Source: Pseudomonadota bacterium
GTDB taxonomy: Bacteria > Pseudomonadota > Alphaproteobacteria > Rhodobacterales > Rhodobacteraceae
NCBI GenBank assembly: GCA_022573605.1
Contig: JACZTQ010000013.1
Span: forward strand, 1 to 22,565
Direction of reading: 5' to 3'
Length of the DNA stretch: 22,565 nt
The position numbers and the translations under genes were made by a program. Under the pieces are notes generated by a model. That model had not been told where the DNA came from. It did no database searches and saw only the letters and a list, made by a program, of their open reading frames with translations. This document shows positions 7,088-14,585 of the stretch, piece after piece. Within the stretch, counting starts at the first letter, position 1; every line of letters starts with the position of its first letter.

Positions 7088-7153
7088 CACTGAGTCACGC
7101 CCCACAAGGTCTGTCAGTTTCATTTTGCCATCCCACATATTCATCTTCTGCAT

Positions 7154-7318
7154 TTGCCGCTTTGCCGCGCTACAAGTTAACTACAGTTTTAAATGTATTT
7201 AAATTAGGGTAAAATTGCGGTTTAATTTAGTTTCGCAAAAAATTGTGCCTCGTATTTAGGAATTTATTAATTTAATTTTTAGAATACTCAAATCGAAGCC
7301 GTTTCGGAGGTCGAGTGA
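7154..7318. promoter_or_regulatory. AT-rich divergent intergenic region with a 16-bp palindrome
   Basis: This 165-base stretch separates the divergent lipoprotein (-) and small-protein (+) genes and is by far the most AT-rich part of the window. It holds the palindrome TTTAAATGTATTTAAA at 7188-7203. Promoter-like hexamers are present: on the plus strand TAGAAT at 7280-7285, and on the minus strand TTGAGT, a 17-base spacer, then AATAAA (within about 7265-7296). Because A/T runs give chance matches, I claim only that divergent promoters are likely here. Confidence 0.4.
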
Positions 7319-7609
7319 ATGTGGACAGAACTATGGTTGTTTGAGTTCGCCGAGAGGATTCAAGACCTCCGAGATGAGGCATCAATGAATACTTTTTACA
7401 CAGCCGCAACGCACCTAGATGATGCGATGGCGGAATGTCGCCTTATCCGCGAGGTCGGATTTGCCTATCTAACCGTGATTGAAGATATTTATGGGGATGC
7501 TCTGCACTCGCCTGAAATAGTAATTTTCCCTGCCGAGAGGGTAAAAAGAATTATATTCTATCAAGGTTACAAGGTAGGCAATCATTGCCCAGAGGGCGAT
7601 GCCGAATAA
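7319..7609 (+). CDS. Small protein of unknown function (96 residues)
   Basis: I do not recognise this protein. It starts MWTELWLFEFAERIQDL and is predicted soluble, with no signal peptide or membrane segment, acidic helical stretches (THLDDAMAECRLIREVG), and a possible beta region (FAYLTVIEDIYG, EIVIFPAERVKRIIFYQG). The start is well supported: CGGAGG at 7305-7310 lies 8 bases before ATG 7319. Codon choice is unlike the neighbours, with frequent A/T-ending codons such as ATA, ATT and AGA, which suggests a different origin. The last 28 bases overlap an opposite-strand reading frame that starts as a GT4 head remnant. It lies in the island between two such remnants. Confidence 0.6.
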   Translation: MWTELWLFEFAERIQDLRDEASMNTFYTAATHLDDAMAECRLIREVGFAYLTVIEDIYGDALHSPEIVIFPAERVKRIIFYQGYKVGNHCPEGDAE

Positions 7610-7638
7610 AGGGCGGTGGATTCAGCCGTGAAGCGCGA

Positions 7639-7731
7639 CAACGCCGCCTGCGTCACCGCAAGGCGGTGGGACACCAGAAACGCCAGGTCATTGATCACGA
7701 ACAGAAGGCGGCCTCGCGCAGAACCGGACAT
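7639..7731 (-). pseudogene. Remnant of a second GT4 glycosyltransferase N-terminus (head B)
   Basis: Reading the minus strand from ATG at 7731 gives about 31 residues containing GRLLFVINDLAFLVSHRLAV, clearly homologous to head A at 6623. A 22-base stretch (7683-7704) is identical to 6566-6587. Similarity stops near 7639 and the frame then runs through unrelated sequence to a stop at 7582-7584. The flanking substitutions (LDFLIS against LAFLVS, LPVML against LAVTQ) show these are diverged paralogues and not a fresh duplication. It is too short to be functional. The rest of the 7610-7962 gap shows no gene I can support, although the methyltransferase frame stays open upstream to 7792. Confidence 0.65.
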
Positions 7732-7962
7732 GGCAACGTCATTCCTTGAGGTGGTCTCGGAAACTGGACAGTTTGGCAGCCAGGTTAAGGTTTGACCGGT
7801 TGCCGGTCATGGCGCCGGAATCCTGCGTATCACGTCCTGGCGCGGTTGTGGAGCCGGATCGGGCGGGGGCGGGCCGCGCTCGACAGCGCGGCCGGTTTGG
7901 TATTGGATCGGGCGCGGGAAAACCCTCGGCGCCGGGGCCGCTTCAGCGATGGGCTTTTCGAC

Positions 7963-8790
7963 ATGAAAAACAAGGTCGAAAAAGTCATCGAGGATTTCGG
8001 CAACGAATGGACCTCGTACAGCCAGGAAGAGATCTCCCCGGAGGAATTGCGCCATTCCTTCGACGAATACTTCAGCATCGTCGATTTTGCCGCGCTGCCC
8101 GAGGGTTGCGTCGCCGCCGATGTCGGATGCGGATCAGGCAGATGGGCGAAACTCGCCGCCCCCCTGGTCGGGACGCTGTACTGTGTCGAGCCCTCGTCGG
8201 CGATCGAGGTGGCCCGGCGAAACCTCGCCGATGCCCGCAATGTCCGCTTCATCAACAGCGATCTGGAGTCGATGCCGATCGACGACGCCTCGCTCGACTT
8301 CCTCTACTGCCTCGGCGTCCTGCACCATGTCCCGGACCCCCAGGCCGGCATCTTGTCCTGCGCCGCGAAGCTGAAACCCGGCGGCCGGATGCTGGCCTAT
8401 CTCTATTACCGCTTCGACTTCCAGCCGCTCTGGTTCAGGGCGCTGTGGCGGGTCTCCGATCTGCTCCGGCGGCTGATCAGCCGTCTGCCTTACGGCCTGA
8501 AACTGGTCACCACCTGGCTGATCGCGGTTCTGGTCTACCTGCCCCTGGCGAGGCTGAGCGGGGTGTTCGAGCGCCTCGGCGCCGATGTGACGCACTTCCC
8601 GCTCAGCTATTACCGCCGCCGGAGCGTCTACGCCATGAAGACCGATGCGCTGGACCGGTTCGGAACCTCGCTCGAGCTCAGGTTCACCCAGCCCGAGATC
8701 AGGGCGATGTTCGAGCGGGCCGGGTTCGAGAGCATCGAGTTCAGCCCCGGCAAGCCCTATTGGTGCGTCACCGGGATCAAAGCCGGATAA
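7963..8790 (+). CDS. Class I SAM-dependent methyltransferase
   Basis: This 275-residue protein has a Rossmann-type SAM-binding domain. Motif I DVGCGSGR is at residues 53-60, the acidic ribose-binding residue in CVEPSS is Glu76, and the sequence LESMPIDDASLDFLYCLGVLHH spans about 101-122. HVPDP and the KPGG turn (138-141) match the Methyltransf_11/25 families. The opening 'EDFGNEWTSYSQEE' is typical of methyltransferases in polysaccharide and lipid loci. The acceptor (a sugar hydroxyl, polysaccharide end or lipid) cannot be read from sequence. I chose ATG at 7963 because the family homology begins there; the frame is open to a TTG at 7792, but that extension is arginine-rich and unconvincing. 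It is the first gene of the main polysaccharide region and is convergent with the next gene. Confidence 0.85.
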   Translation: MKNKVEKVIEDFGNEWTSYSQEEISPEELRHSFDEYFSIVDFAALPEGCVAADVGCGSGRWAKLAAPLVGTLYCVEPSSAIEVARRNLADARNVRFINSDLESMPIDDASLDFLYCLGVLHHVPDPQAGILSCAAKLKPGGRMLAYLYYRFDFQPLWFRALWRVSDLLRRLISRLPYGLKLVTTWLIAVLVYLPLARLSGVFERLGADVTHFPLSYYRRRSVYAMKTDALDRFGTSLELRFTQPEIRAMFERAGFESIEFSPGKPYWCVTGIKAG

Positions 8791-8851
8791 TACCGGTGGC
8801 CGGCTCCGATACCCCCGGCCGAGCAGCACCCGGCGGCGGTGTTGCAAGCCT

Positions 8852-8932
8852 CCCCCCCCGACCCCTTCTCCGGGGCTTACGCGGCCGCGCCTGCGGCCAC
8901 GGTCCCCTGCGAAGCCCAGAGGGAGTGGGGGG
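8852..8932. repeat. Imperfect long palindrome between convergent genes
   Basis: A perfect core hairpin GGCCGC-GCCT-GCGGCC (8883-8898) sits inside longer imperfect arms: a C8 run with CCCCTTCTCCGGGGCTT on the left and AAGCCCAGAGGGAGTGGGG on the right. It lies in the 240-base gap between the convergent methyltransferase (+) and glycosyltransferase (-) genes, where it may end both transcripts. It resembles the CCTC/GAGG-type repetitive palindromes near livH. No T-run follows. Nothing else is evident in 8791-9030. Confidence 0.4.
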
Positions 8933-9030
8933 CGAAATCGGCGGGGGCGGGGCGGTATTCCGATGCGCACCGATCCGAACTGTCGATCCGGGAGCCGCCG
9001 ACACCGGTCCCCCCGGCGCGCACATCCCTG

Positions 9031-9969
9031 TCACGGCACCGGACCCTTGCCGGCCCGGCCGGCGAACCCGTCGCGGGCTCCGGCCCAGAGCAACCGCAGC
9101 CGGGTCCGGCGTTCGCCGCGCCAGAGCACCGTGATCAAGACTTCCTGAGCGGCGCGCATCAGGATGTAGAGGTAGCCCAGCGCCCCGCGCCGGTTGCGCC
9201 GTGTCACCAGGATCAGGTTGCGCAGGTGATAATACGAATACCAGGCCGGCTTGTCGGTGATATGGATCACCCGTCCGGGCAGCCGGATCGCCCGGTATTC
9301 CATCGTATCGTTGAAGATCGCGTCGCGGCTTTGCAATTGCCGCCAGCCGTGGCGATGCAGCAACCAGCCGTAGCCCATGTCCTCCCATCCCATCCAGAGA
9401 TCGGCCCAGACGGTCAGGCCCGCGCGCACCGGCGCCAGGCTGTAGAGGGCGCCGTTCGAACTGCTCCAGGTCAACTCTTCGCCGTCCCGGTCCGGCGGCT
9501 CGGCGAGGCCGCGCATGGGAACCGGCGCCAACGACCGCTGTCCCGCATCCCAGGTGCCTCCCCGGTTCGGATAGCAGCGGGATGGATAGACCGCGCCGAC
9601 GCGGTCCTGCCCGCGCGCCGTCTCCAGCAGCCGGCCGACCGCGGCCGGATCGACCTCGCCGTCGTGATTGACGGTGTAGCACCAGTCGGCGTCGCACGCC
9701 GCCGCCAGCGCCAGGCGCCGCGCCAGGTTGCCCGCGGACCCCAAATTCGTCTCCGCATTCTCGAACCGCACCGGCCAGCCTTGACGCCCGATCTCGCCGG
9801 CGATCCTGCCGGTTGACAGGGAATCGACCACGATCACCGCGCCGAACGGCGCTGCGCCGGAGTCGAAGACCCCCCGCAGCAGCGCGATGACGGCTTCGTC
9901 CGAACGATAGGCCGAGATCGCCAGCACGACCCGGCCGAGCGGGCTCTCGCTGGCGCCCCGGCCGGTCAT
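9031..9969 (-). CDS. GT2-family (rhamnosyltransferase-like) glycosyltransferase
   Basis: This 312-residue cytoplasmic inverting GT-A glycosyltransferase would add one sugar to the growing repeat unit. The N-terminal nucleotide-binding region (VVLAISAYRSDEAVIALL... VIVVDSLST) is followed by NLGSAGNLARR at about 75-85. The metal/donor motif NHDGEVD is at 101-107, an acceptor-site region WSSSNGALYSLAP at 168-180, and a catalytic-base region GWEDMGYG at 194-201. The pattern resembles bacterial rhamnosyl- or galactofuranosyltransferase-like GT2 proteins, but the donor is not certain. The ATG at 9969 overlaps the stop of the upstream epimerase by 4 bases (ATGA on the minus strand), so both are one translationally coupled unit. 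The frame is also open far upstream (to 12105), but that is an artefact of GC-rich sequence. Confidence 0.85.
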   Translation of the reverse strand: MTGRGASESPLGRVVLAISAYRSDEAVIALLRGVFDSGAAPFGAVIVVDSLSTGRIAGEIGRQGWPVRFENAETNLGSAGNLARRLALAAACDADWCYTVNHDGEVDPAAVGRLLETARGQDRVGAVYPSRCYPNRGGTWDAGQRSLAPVPMRGLAEPPDRDGEELTWSSSNGALYSLAPVRAGLTVWADLWMGWEDMGYGWLLHRHGWRQLQSRDAIFNDTMEYRAIRLPGRVIHITDKPAWYSYYHLRNLILVTRRNRRGALGYLYILMRAAQEVLITVLWRGERRTRLRLLWAGARDGFAGRAGKGPVP

Positions 9970-10904
9970 TCCGGTTCGCCACCGGCGAAGTAAGCCAAGG
10001 TCCGCGACAGGCCGTCGCGCAGGGTGACCCGGGGCCGGATGCCGAATTCGTCCTCGAGCCGGGTGACGTCGGCCCGGATTCGGCGAATGTCGTTCGGCCA
10101 GGCGCCGTGATCCTCGACCGCAATCGCCCGGCCCGTCAGCCCCTCCAGCGCGGCCAGCAGCGCATTGATGCTGTGCTCCTCGCCGGTGCCGACGTTGTAG
10201 AGCGTGCGCCGGCTGCCGGCCAGGACCGCCAGAAACGCCCGCACCGCGTCCGCGACATAGACGAAGTCGCGGCTCTGCTTGCCGTCGCCGTAGCGCTTCA
10301 CGCCCAACCCGTTGGCCGCGGCATGGCAGAACTTGCAGGTGACGTTGGCATAGGGATGGTCGACCGCCTGGCGCGGCCCGTAGACGTTGAACAGCCTCAG
10401 GCTGACATGCGAAAAACCATGCAGGTGTCCGTAGATCGACAGCAGATGCTCGCCCGCCAGCTTGGTCAGGGCGTATACGCTCAGCGGCGCCGGCGGCGCC
10501 GTCTCGTCCAGCACCGGGGCCGGCTGATTGCCGTAGACCGTCGAGCTGGAGGCAAACACGATCCGGCCGACCCCCGATGCGGCGGCGAACTCGATCACCC
10601 GCGCCAGCCCCCCGAGGTTCACCTCGGCGTAGCGGTCGTACTCGCGCAGGCTGTCGGGCCCGCTGATCAGGGCCGCCAGGTGCAGCACCGCGTCGACCTC
10701 GCCGATCGCCGCCGCGTGCCGGGCGATGTCGCGCACATCCGCCTCGATCACCCGGGCCGCGCTCGCCGCCGCCGAGAGATTGGCCCGCCGGCCGGAGCTG
10801 AAATCGTCCAGGATCACAACCTCGTGGCCGCCATCGACCAGGGCATCGCAGATATGCGAGCCGACGAAACCGGCGCCGCCAGTGACCAGATATCGCTTGC
10901 GCAT
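9966..10904 (-). CDS. NAD-dependent nucleotide-sugar epimerase/dehydratase (extended SDR)
   Basis: This 312-residue member of the extended short-chain dehydrogenase family is a GalE/WbpP-like nucleotide-sugar epimerase by appearance. The NAD-binding motif TGGAGFVG is at residues 8-15, and the acidic ribose-binding region ILDDFSSG at 31-38. The catalytic serine/threonine cluster ASSSTVYG is at 118-125 and YALTK (Tyr144, Lys148) forms the active site. The sequence 'RLFNVYGPRQ' and 'RDFVYVADAVRAFL' are typical of the sugar-binding half. It probably interconverts a UDP- or other NDP-hexose for use by the adjacent GT2, with which it overlaps by 4 bases. The exact substrate is not resolvable by eye. 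ATG at 10904 follows GTAGGG closely. Confidence 0.86.
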   Translation of the reverse strand: MRKRYLVTGGAGFVGSHICDALVDGGHEVVILDDFSSGRRANLSAAASAARVIEADVRDIARHAAAIGEVDAVLHLAALISGPDSLREYDRYAEVNLGGLARVIEFAAASGVGRIVFASSSTVYGNQPAPVLDETAPPAPLSVYALTKLAGEHLLSIYGHLHGFSHVSLRLFNVYGPRQAVDHPYANVTCKFCHAAANGLGVKRYGDGKQSRDFVYVADAVRAFLAVLAGSRRTLYNVGTGEEHSINALLAALEGLTGRAIAVEDHGAWPNDIRRIRADVTRLEDEFGIRPRVTLRDGLSRTLAYFAGGEPE

Positions 10905-11196
10905 GCCCTACCGACCGAGATCCGTTTCGCTCAACCGCCGCCATCACAACGGCGCGCCGTGCCGGTGACCGGCCCCCACTGAGTGGCCCAGCCAGAGTGT
11001 TAGTGCAGGACCGGCCGCAGGTCCATCGGCATGATGGCATCGGGGGCCGGTGGCCTGCGGCGGAGCGCACCGGGCGGGCGGATTGCTTGCACTCGACAGG
11101 TGAACATTGCACATACGGGGTCAGCCAGCGGGCTGATTGCACGGCGACAGTCAACCCCGAAACCGGCCGCATGCAGCGTTGAGAGCCTTTGACACC
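10905..11196. promoter_or_regulatory. Divergent regulatory region with three phased TTGCAC repeats and a hairpin
   Basis: This 292-base gap separates the epimerase (-) from the membrane protein (+). It has three direct TTGCAC copies at 11087, 11107 and 11137, spaced 20 and 30 bases apart, which places them on the same helix face. A perfect 6-base stem TCAGCC-AGCG-GGCTGA lies at 11121-11136. It is the obvious place for the promoter of the long plus-strand operon. I find no convincing -35/-10 pair, and no sigma-54 site with correct spacing. Confidence 0.35.
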
Positions 11197-12555
11197 GTGA
11201 ACCGGACCGCCAGAAATCTCAATCTGTTCACCGAAATCGCGGCGCTGGCCGCTGCCCCGGCGATGATGATCGCGGGCTTCGTCGTGTTCGGAACCATCGC
11301 CGCGGCGCAGTTCCGGATCTACAACATCCAGGCAGACTACGCCGCCGGAGTGGCGACGGCGCTCGTGCTCCTGGCGCTGATCTACTTCTGGCCGGCCCCC
11401 GCCGCTCACCGCCGGGTCCTGATGTTGCTGTGGCTGGTGCGCACCGGCGTCACCCTGGGGGTCATGCTGGCCTACGAGGCACAGTACGGGCTCGACGCCG
11501 CCGGCTACTACCTGGCCGGAACAGCCCTGAACGACCCCGCCGCGCAACTGGAGTTCGGCCAAGGCACCCCGAACATTGCGGCGTTCGTCGGCCTGCTCTC
11601 CAACATCACGGAATCTTACAACGCCCAGAAGGTGATCTTCAGCTATGTCGGTCTGATCGCCGTCTATATCTTCTACCGGGCGGCCACCATATGCTTGGGC
11701 CACGACAATATCGTTGCCCTCTACGCGCTCGGCCTGTTGCCGAGCCTGCTGTTCTGGAGCTCGATCCTGGGCAAGGATCCCATCGTGCTGCTGGGGATCG
11801 CGATCTACAGCTACGGTGTCGCGGGGCTGATCGTGCGCCAGAAAATGTCGATGCTCGCCTATGTCGTGATCGGGCTGCTGATCGCCTCGTTCATCCGTGT
11901 CTGGCTCGGGATCATCTTCGCTACCCCACTGATCATCACATATGTGATGTCCAGCCGCTCCCCGGTCCTGACCAAGCTGGTATTTCTGGTGATCGCCATT
12001 CCGGGCTTTCTGCTCACGCTCCAGGGCTTTTCGGAACAATTCAGTCTGGAGACCACGCAGGACCTGGTCACCACCACCGACCAGATCTCGACGGCGTGGG
12101 CCCATGGCGGCTCGTCGCAGCAGATCGAGAGAGGCTTCGACTCGATTCCCTCGATGATCGCCTTCATGCCGATCGGAGCCTTCACGGCGCTGTTCCGGCC
12201 GCTGCCGTTCGAGGTGCCCAATGCTTTTGGCCTGATGGCGGGCCTGGAGAACATGTACATACTGGTGCTTTTCGTGGTCGGGCTGCTGCGAGGCGGCATC
12301 GGCCGGTTGCGCCAGCCGATTCTACTATGGGCCCTGATCACGCTGCTTGTCTGGGGCGCCACCTACGGCTTCGTATCCTACCAGAACCTCGGGTCGGCGT
12401 TTCGCTTCCGGGTGCAGGTCGTGCCGATCCTGCTTCTGCTAGGCCTCTATCTGACCTACGCGCCTCGTCTGGCGCCGCCGCGATTCATCCGGCCGGGATC
12501 GCCACCGGCGCCGGCGGGCGATGCGCGGCCTCCGGCAGCGCATCCGCCGGGCTGA
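11197..12555 (+). CDS. Polytopic membrane protein, candidate O-antigen/exopolysaccharide polymerase (Wzy-like)
   Basis: This protein of about 452 residues has roughly ten or more hydrophobic segments spread over its whole length and a Pro/Ala-rich C-terminal tail after 'RFIRPGSPPAPAGD'. A large loop between membrane segments (FSEQFSLETTQDLVTTTDQIS... GGSSQQIERGFDSIPS) recalls the big periplasmic loop of polysaccharide polymerases. The stretch LPSLLFWSSILGKDPIVLLG is similar to sequences I associate with EPS/O-antigen polymerase-like proteins. Wzy proteins share little sequence, so the call rests mainly on topology and on position next to glycosyltransferases and a locus with wzx. GTG at 11197 is chosen; TTG at 11179 and 11137 are alternatives, and no strong ribosome-binding site decides. 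Confidence 0.6.
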   Translation: MNRTARNLNLFTEIAALAAAPAMMIAGFVVFGTIAAAQFRIYNIQADYAAGVATALVLLALIYFWPAPAAHRRVLMLLWLVRTGVTLGVMLAYEAQYGLDAAGYYLAGTALNDPAAQLEFGQGTPNIAAFVGLLSNITESYNAQKVIFSYVGLIAVYIFYRAATICLGHDNIVALYALGLLPSLLFWSSILGKDPIVLLGIAIYSYGVAGLIVRQKMSMLAYVVIGLLIASFIRVWLGIIFATPLIITYVMSSRSPVLTKLVFLVIAIPGFLLTLQGFSEQFSLETTQDLVTTTDQISTAWAHGGSSQQIERGFDSIPSMIAFMPIGAFTALFRPLPFEVPNAFGLMAGLENMYILVLFVVGLLRGGIGRLRQPILLWALITLLVWGATYGFVSYQNLGSAFRFRVQVVPILLLLGLYLTYAPRLAPPRFIRPGSPPAPAGDARPPAAHPPG

Positions 12556-12700
12556 GCGAAGCGGGCCGAGTTGACTTTCGCAATCCGGTAAGGGAATGTT
12601 CGCGACCCCGCGCAAGGCCGTCGCCGGGCGTCAACAACATCAATTGGCTGGATGGCGCCGGTCCGCCAGGCGCCGGCGCCGGCAGGAAGAAGCCGCGGCA

Positions 12701-13966
12701 ATGCGTGTTCTCTACCTCTGCTACGATGGTTTGCTCGAACCGCTGATACAATCGCAGGTTCTCGCCTACCTCGAGCGGCTCTCCCGGCATCACGAAATCA
12801 CCCTGGTGACGTTCGAAAAACCCGCCGATCTGGGCCGGCCGGAAGAGATCGCCGCGCTCCGGCGGCGCTGCGCCGGCTCCGGCATCCGCTGGGTTGCACG
12901 ACGCTACCACCACCGGCCGCGCCTGCTTGCGACGCTGTACGATCTCGCGGTGTTCCTGGTCACCGCGATGCGCGAATGCCGCCGCGGGCGGGCCGAGCTG
13001 ATCCATGCGCGCGGCTACATCGCGGTCTTTGTCGCGCTCGCCACCGGCTGGCTGCTGCGCCGCCCCTACATTTTCGACATGCGGTCCTTCTGGCCCGACG
13101 AGATGGTCAGCGCCGGGCGCATGGCGATGGGATCGCCGCTCTACCGGGTGCTGAAACGGGCCGAGCGGTTCTGCCTGAAGCGCGCCAGGGCGGTTGTCGT
13201 GTTGACCGAAGCGGCGGTCGCGCATCTCTCCGCCCTGCCGGAGCTCGGGCCTGACCGGGTCAGCTACACGGTGATCCCCACCTGCGCCGATACCGGCCGG
13301 TTCCGGCCGCGCCCGGATCGCGCCTCCCCGGTCCAGCCGCGGCTGTTCGCGACCCTGGGGACGGTGATCGGGGGCTGGTTCCTGATGGACTGGCTGTTCG
13401 CCTTCTGGTCGGCCTCGCTGGCGGCGTTCCCGGAGCTCCGCTTCCGGATCGTCTCGCGCGACGACGCCGGGGCGATCCGGGCCGCCGGCGCGGCTTACCC
13501 GGCGGTGCTGGAGCGCCTCGAGATCGGCGGCCTGCCGCCCGCCGGGATGCCGGCGGCGGTGGCCGAGTTCGACGTCGGGGCGATGTTCTTCACGGCGGAT
13601 TTCTCCAAGCTCGGGAGTTGCCCCACCCGGATGGGCGAGATGCTCGCCTGCGGCTGCCCGGTGGTCGCCAACGGCGCCGTCGGCGATGTCGGCGAGATCA
13701 TCCGGCGCTATCGGGTCGGGGTGGTCGCCGAGGACAGCTCGGCCGCCTCGATGCGCCGCACCGTCGGCGAACTGGCGAACCTGCTTCAGGATGCGGATCT
13801 TGCGCGGCGCTGCCGGGCCGCGGCCGAGGACTGGTTCTCGCTGGAGCGCGGCTCGGCGCGATACGATAGCCTGTATCGCCGGATTGCCGGAGAGCGGATG
13901 AACGATTGCGGCGCAAACCCCGATCGCGATAAATCTGGCGGTAATGTTTTGTCGGAGCATCGATGA
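12701..13966 (+). CDS. GT4-family glycosyltransferase
   Basis: This 421-residue GT-B fold glycosyltransferase is cytoplasmic or peripheral to the membrane. The N-terminal acceptor domain opens MRVLYLCYDGLLEPLIQSQV, with 'LIHARGYIAVFVAL' and 'RRPYIFDMRSFWPDEMV' in the middle of that half. The C-terminal donor-binding domain shows 'VIPTCADTGRFRPRPD' and the conserved 'RMGEMLACGCPVVANGAVGDVGEII' region at about 309-333, which carries the glutamate that binds the nucleotide sugar ribose. Length is normal. ATG at 12701 matches the start of family homology; AGGAAG lies upstream near 12683-12689, while the longer frame from 12596 begins in arginine-rich non-homologous sequence. It follows the polymerase candidate by 145 bases on the same strand. 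Confidence 0.85.
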   Translation: MRVLYLCYDGLLEPLIQSQVLAYLERLSRHHEITLVTFEKPADLGRPEEIAALRRRCAGSGIRWVARRYHHRPRLLATLYDLAVFLVTAMRECRRGRAELIHARGYIAVFVALATGWLLRRPYIFDMRSFWPDEMVSAGRMAMGSPLYRVLKRAERFCLKRARAVVVLTEAAVAHLSALPELGPDRVSYTVIPTCADTGRFRPRPDRASPVQPRLFATLGTVIGGWFLMDWLFAFWSASLAAFPELRFRIVSRDDAGAIRAAGAAYPAVLERLEIGGLPPAGMPAAVAEFDVGAMFFTADFSKLGSCPTRMGEMLACGCPVVANGAVGDVGEIIRRYRVGVVAEDSSAASMRRTVGELANLLQDADLARRCRAAAEDWFSLERGSARYDSLYRRIAGERMNDCGANPDRDKSGGNVLSEHR

Positions 13967-14021
13967 TCCGGCCGATCTCTGCTATTGGGGCCTTCGAGCG
14001 ATATGGAAACGGGAGCGGCCG

Positions 14022-14585
14022 GTGTTTGAAACCACCCCCATCGCGGATCTCCTGATCCTGCGCCCGAAACGGCATATGGATGGGCGCGGGTTCTTCTCCG
14101 AGACCTGGAGCGGGGAGCTTTGGCGCGAGCGCGGGCTCGATATCGCCTGGTGCCAGGACAACCACTCGCTGTCGCGCCGGGCGGGCGTGCTGCGCGGGCT
14201 GCACTACCAGGCGCCGCCGATGGCGCAGGCCAAGCTGGTGCGCTGCACCAGGGGCCGGATCTGGGATGTGGCGGTCGATGCAAGGCGCGGCTCGGCGACC
14301 TTCGGCAAGTGGCACGGCATCGAGTTGAGCGCCGCGAACTGGCTCCAGTTGTTCGTGCCCCGGGGCTTCCTGCACGGCTTCCTGACCCTGGAGCCCGACA
14401 CCGAGGTGCAATACAAGGTCGACAACGCTTACGCGCCGGACTGCGACGGCGCGGTCAAATGGGACGATCCCGACCTGGCGATCGACTGGCCCCTCGCCGC
14501 CGTGCCGCTGGTCTCCGACAAGGATGCGGCCGCGCCGCGTTTCGCCGAGTGGGACACGCCTTTCGAGATGGGAGCTCCGGCATGA
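14022..14585 (+). CDS. rfbC: dTDP-4-dehydrorhamnose 3,5-epimerase
   Basis: This 187-residue cupin-fold enzyme (RmlC) converts dTDP-4-keto-6-deoxy-D-glucose to dTDP-4-keto-L-rhamnose, third step of dTDP-rhamnose synthesis. Visible are RGFFSETW (22-29), QDNHSLS, RGLHYQ with catalytic His61, Lys71, PRGFLHGF (113-120), catalytic-acid Tyr131 in VQYKVDN, and Asp168, which pairs with the histidine in this family. GTG at 14022 has GGGAG at 14011-14015 six bases upstream and gives the normal length. ATG at 13944 in the same frame would add 26 residues and overlap the upstream glycosyltransferase. The stop overlaps the rfbB start (ATGA). Confidence 0.95.
   Translation: MFETTPIADLLILRPKRHMDGRGFFSETWSGELWRERGLDIAWCQDNHSLSRRAGVLRGLHYQAPPMAQAKLVRCTRGRIWDVAVDARRGSATFGKWHGIELSAANWLQLFVPRGFLHGFLTLEPDTEVQYKVDNAYAPDCDGAVKWDDPDLAIDWPLAAVPLVSDKDAAAPRFAEWDTPFEMGAPA

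Noticed and set aside
6654..7202. Plus-strand Pro/Ser/Leu-rich frame opposite the lipoprotein gene
   Set aside because: Composition is the antisense image of the Gly/Asp-rich tail; the minus-strand frame has a signal peptide and lipobox, this one has no recognisable feature.
11041..11070. Possible sigma-54 promoter from GG/GC elements and TTGCA sites
   Set aside because: The GG-to-GC spacing is 11, not 10, and no TGGCAC-N5-TTGCA arrangement is present.
9031..12105. One long minus-strand frame of 1024 codons that would extend the GT2 protein
   Set aside because: Only the last 312 codons resemble a protein family; the rest is antisense to, or out of frame with, the epimerase and membrane-protein genes.
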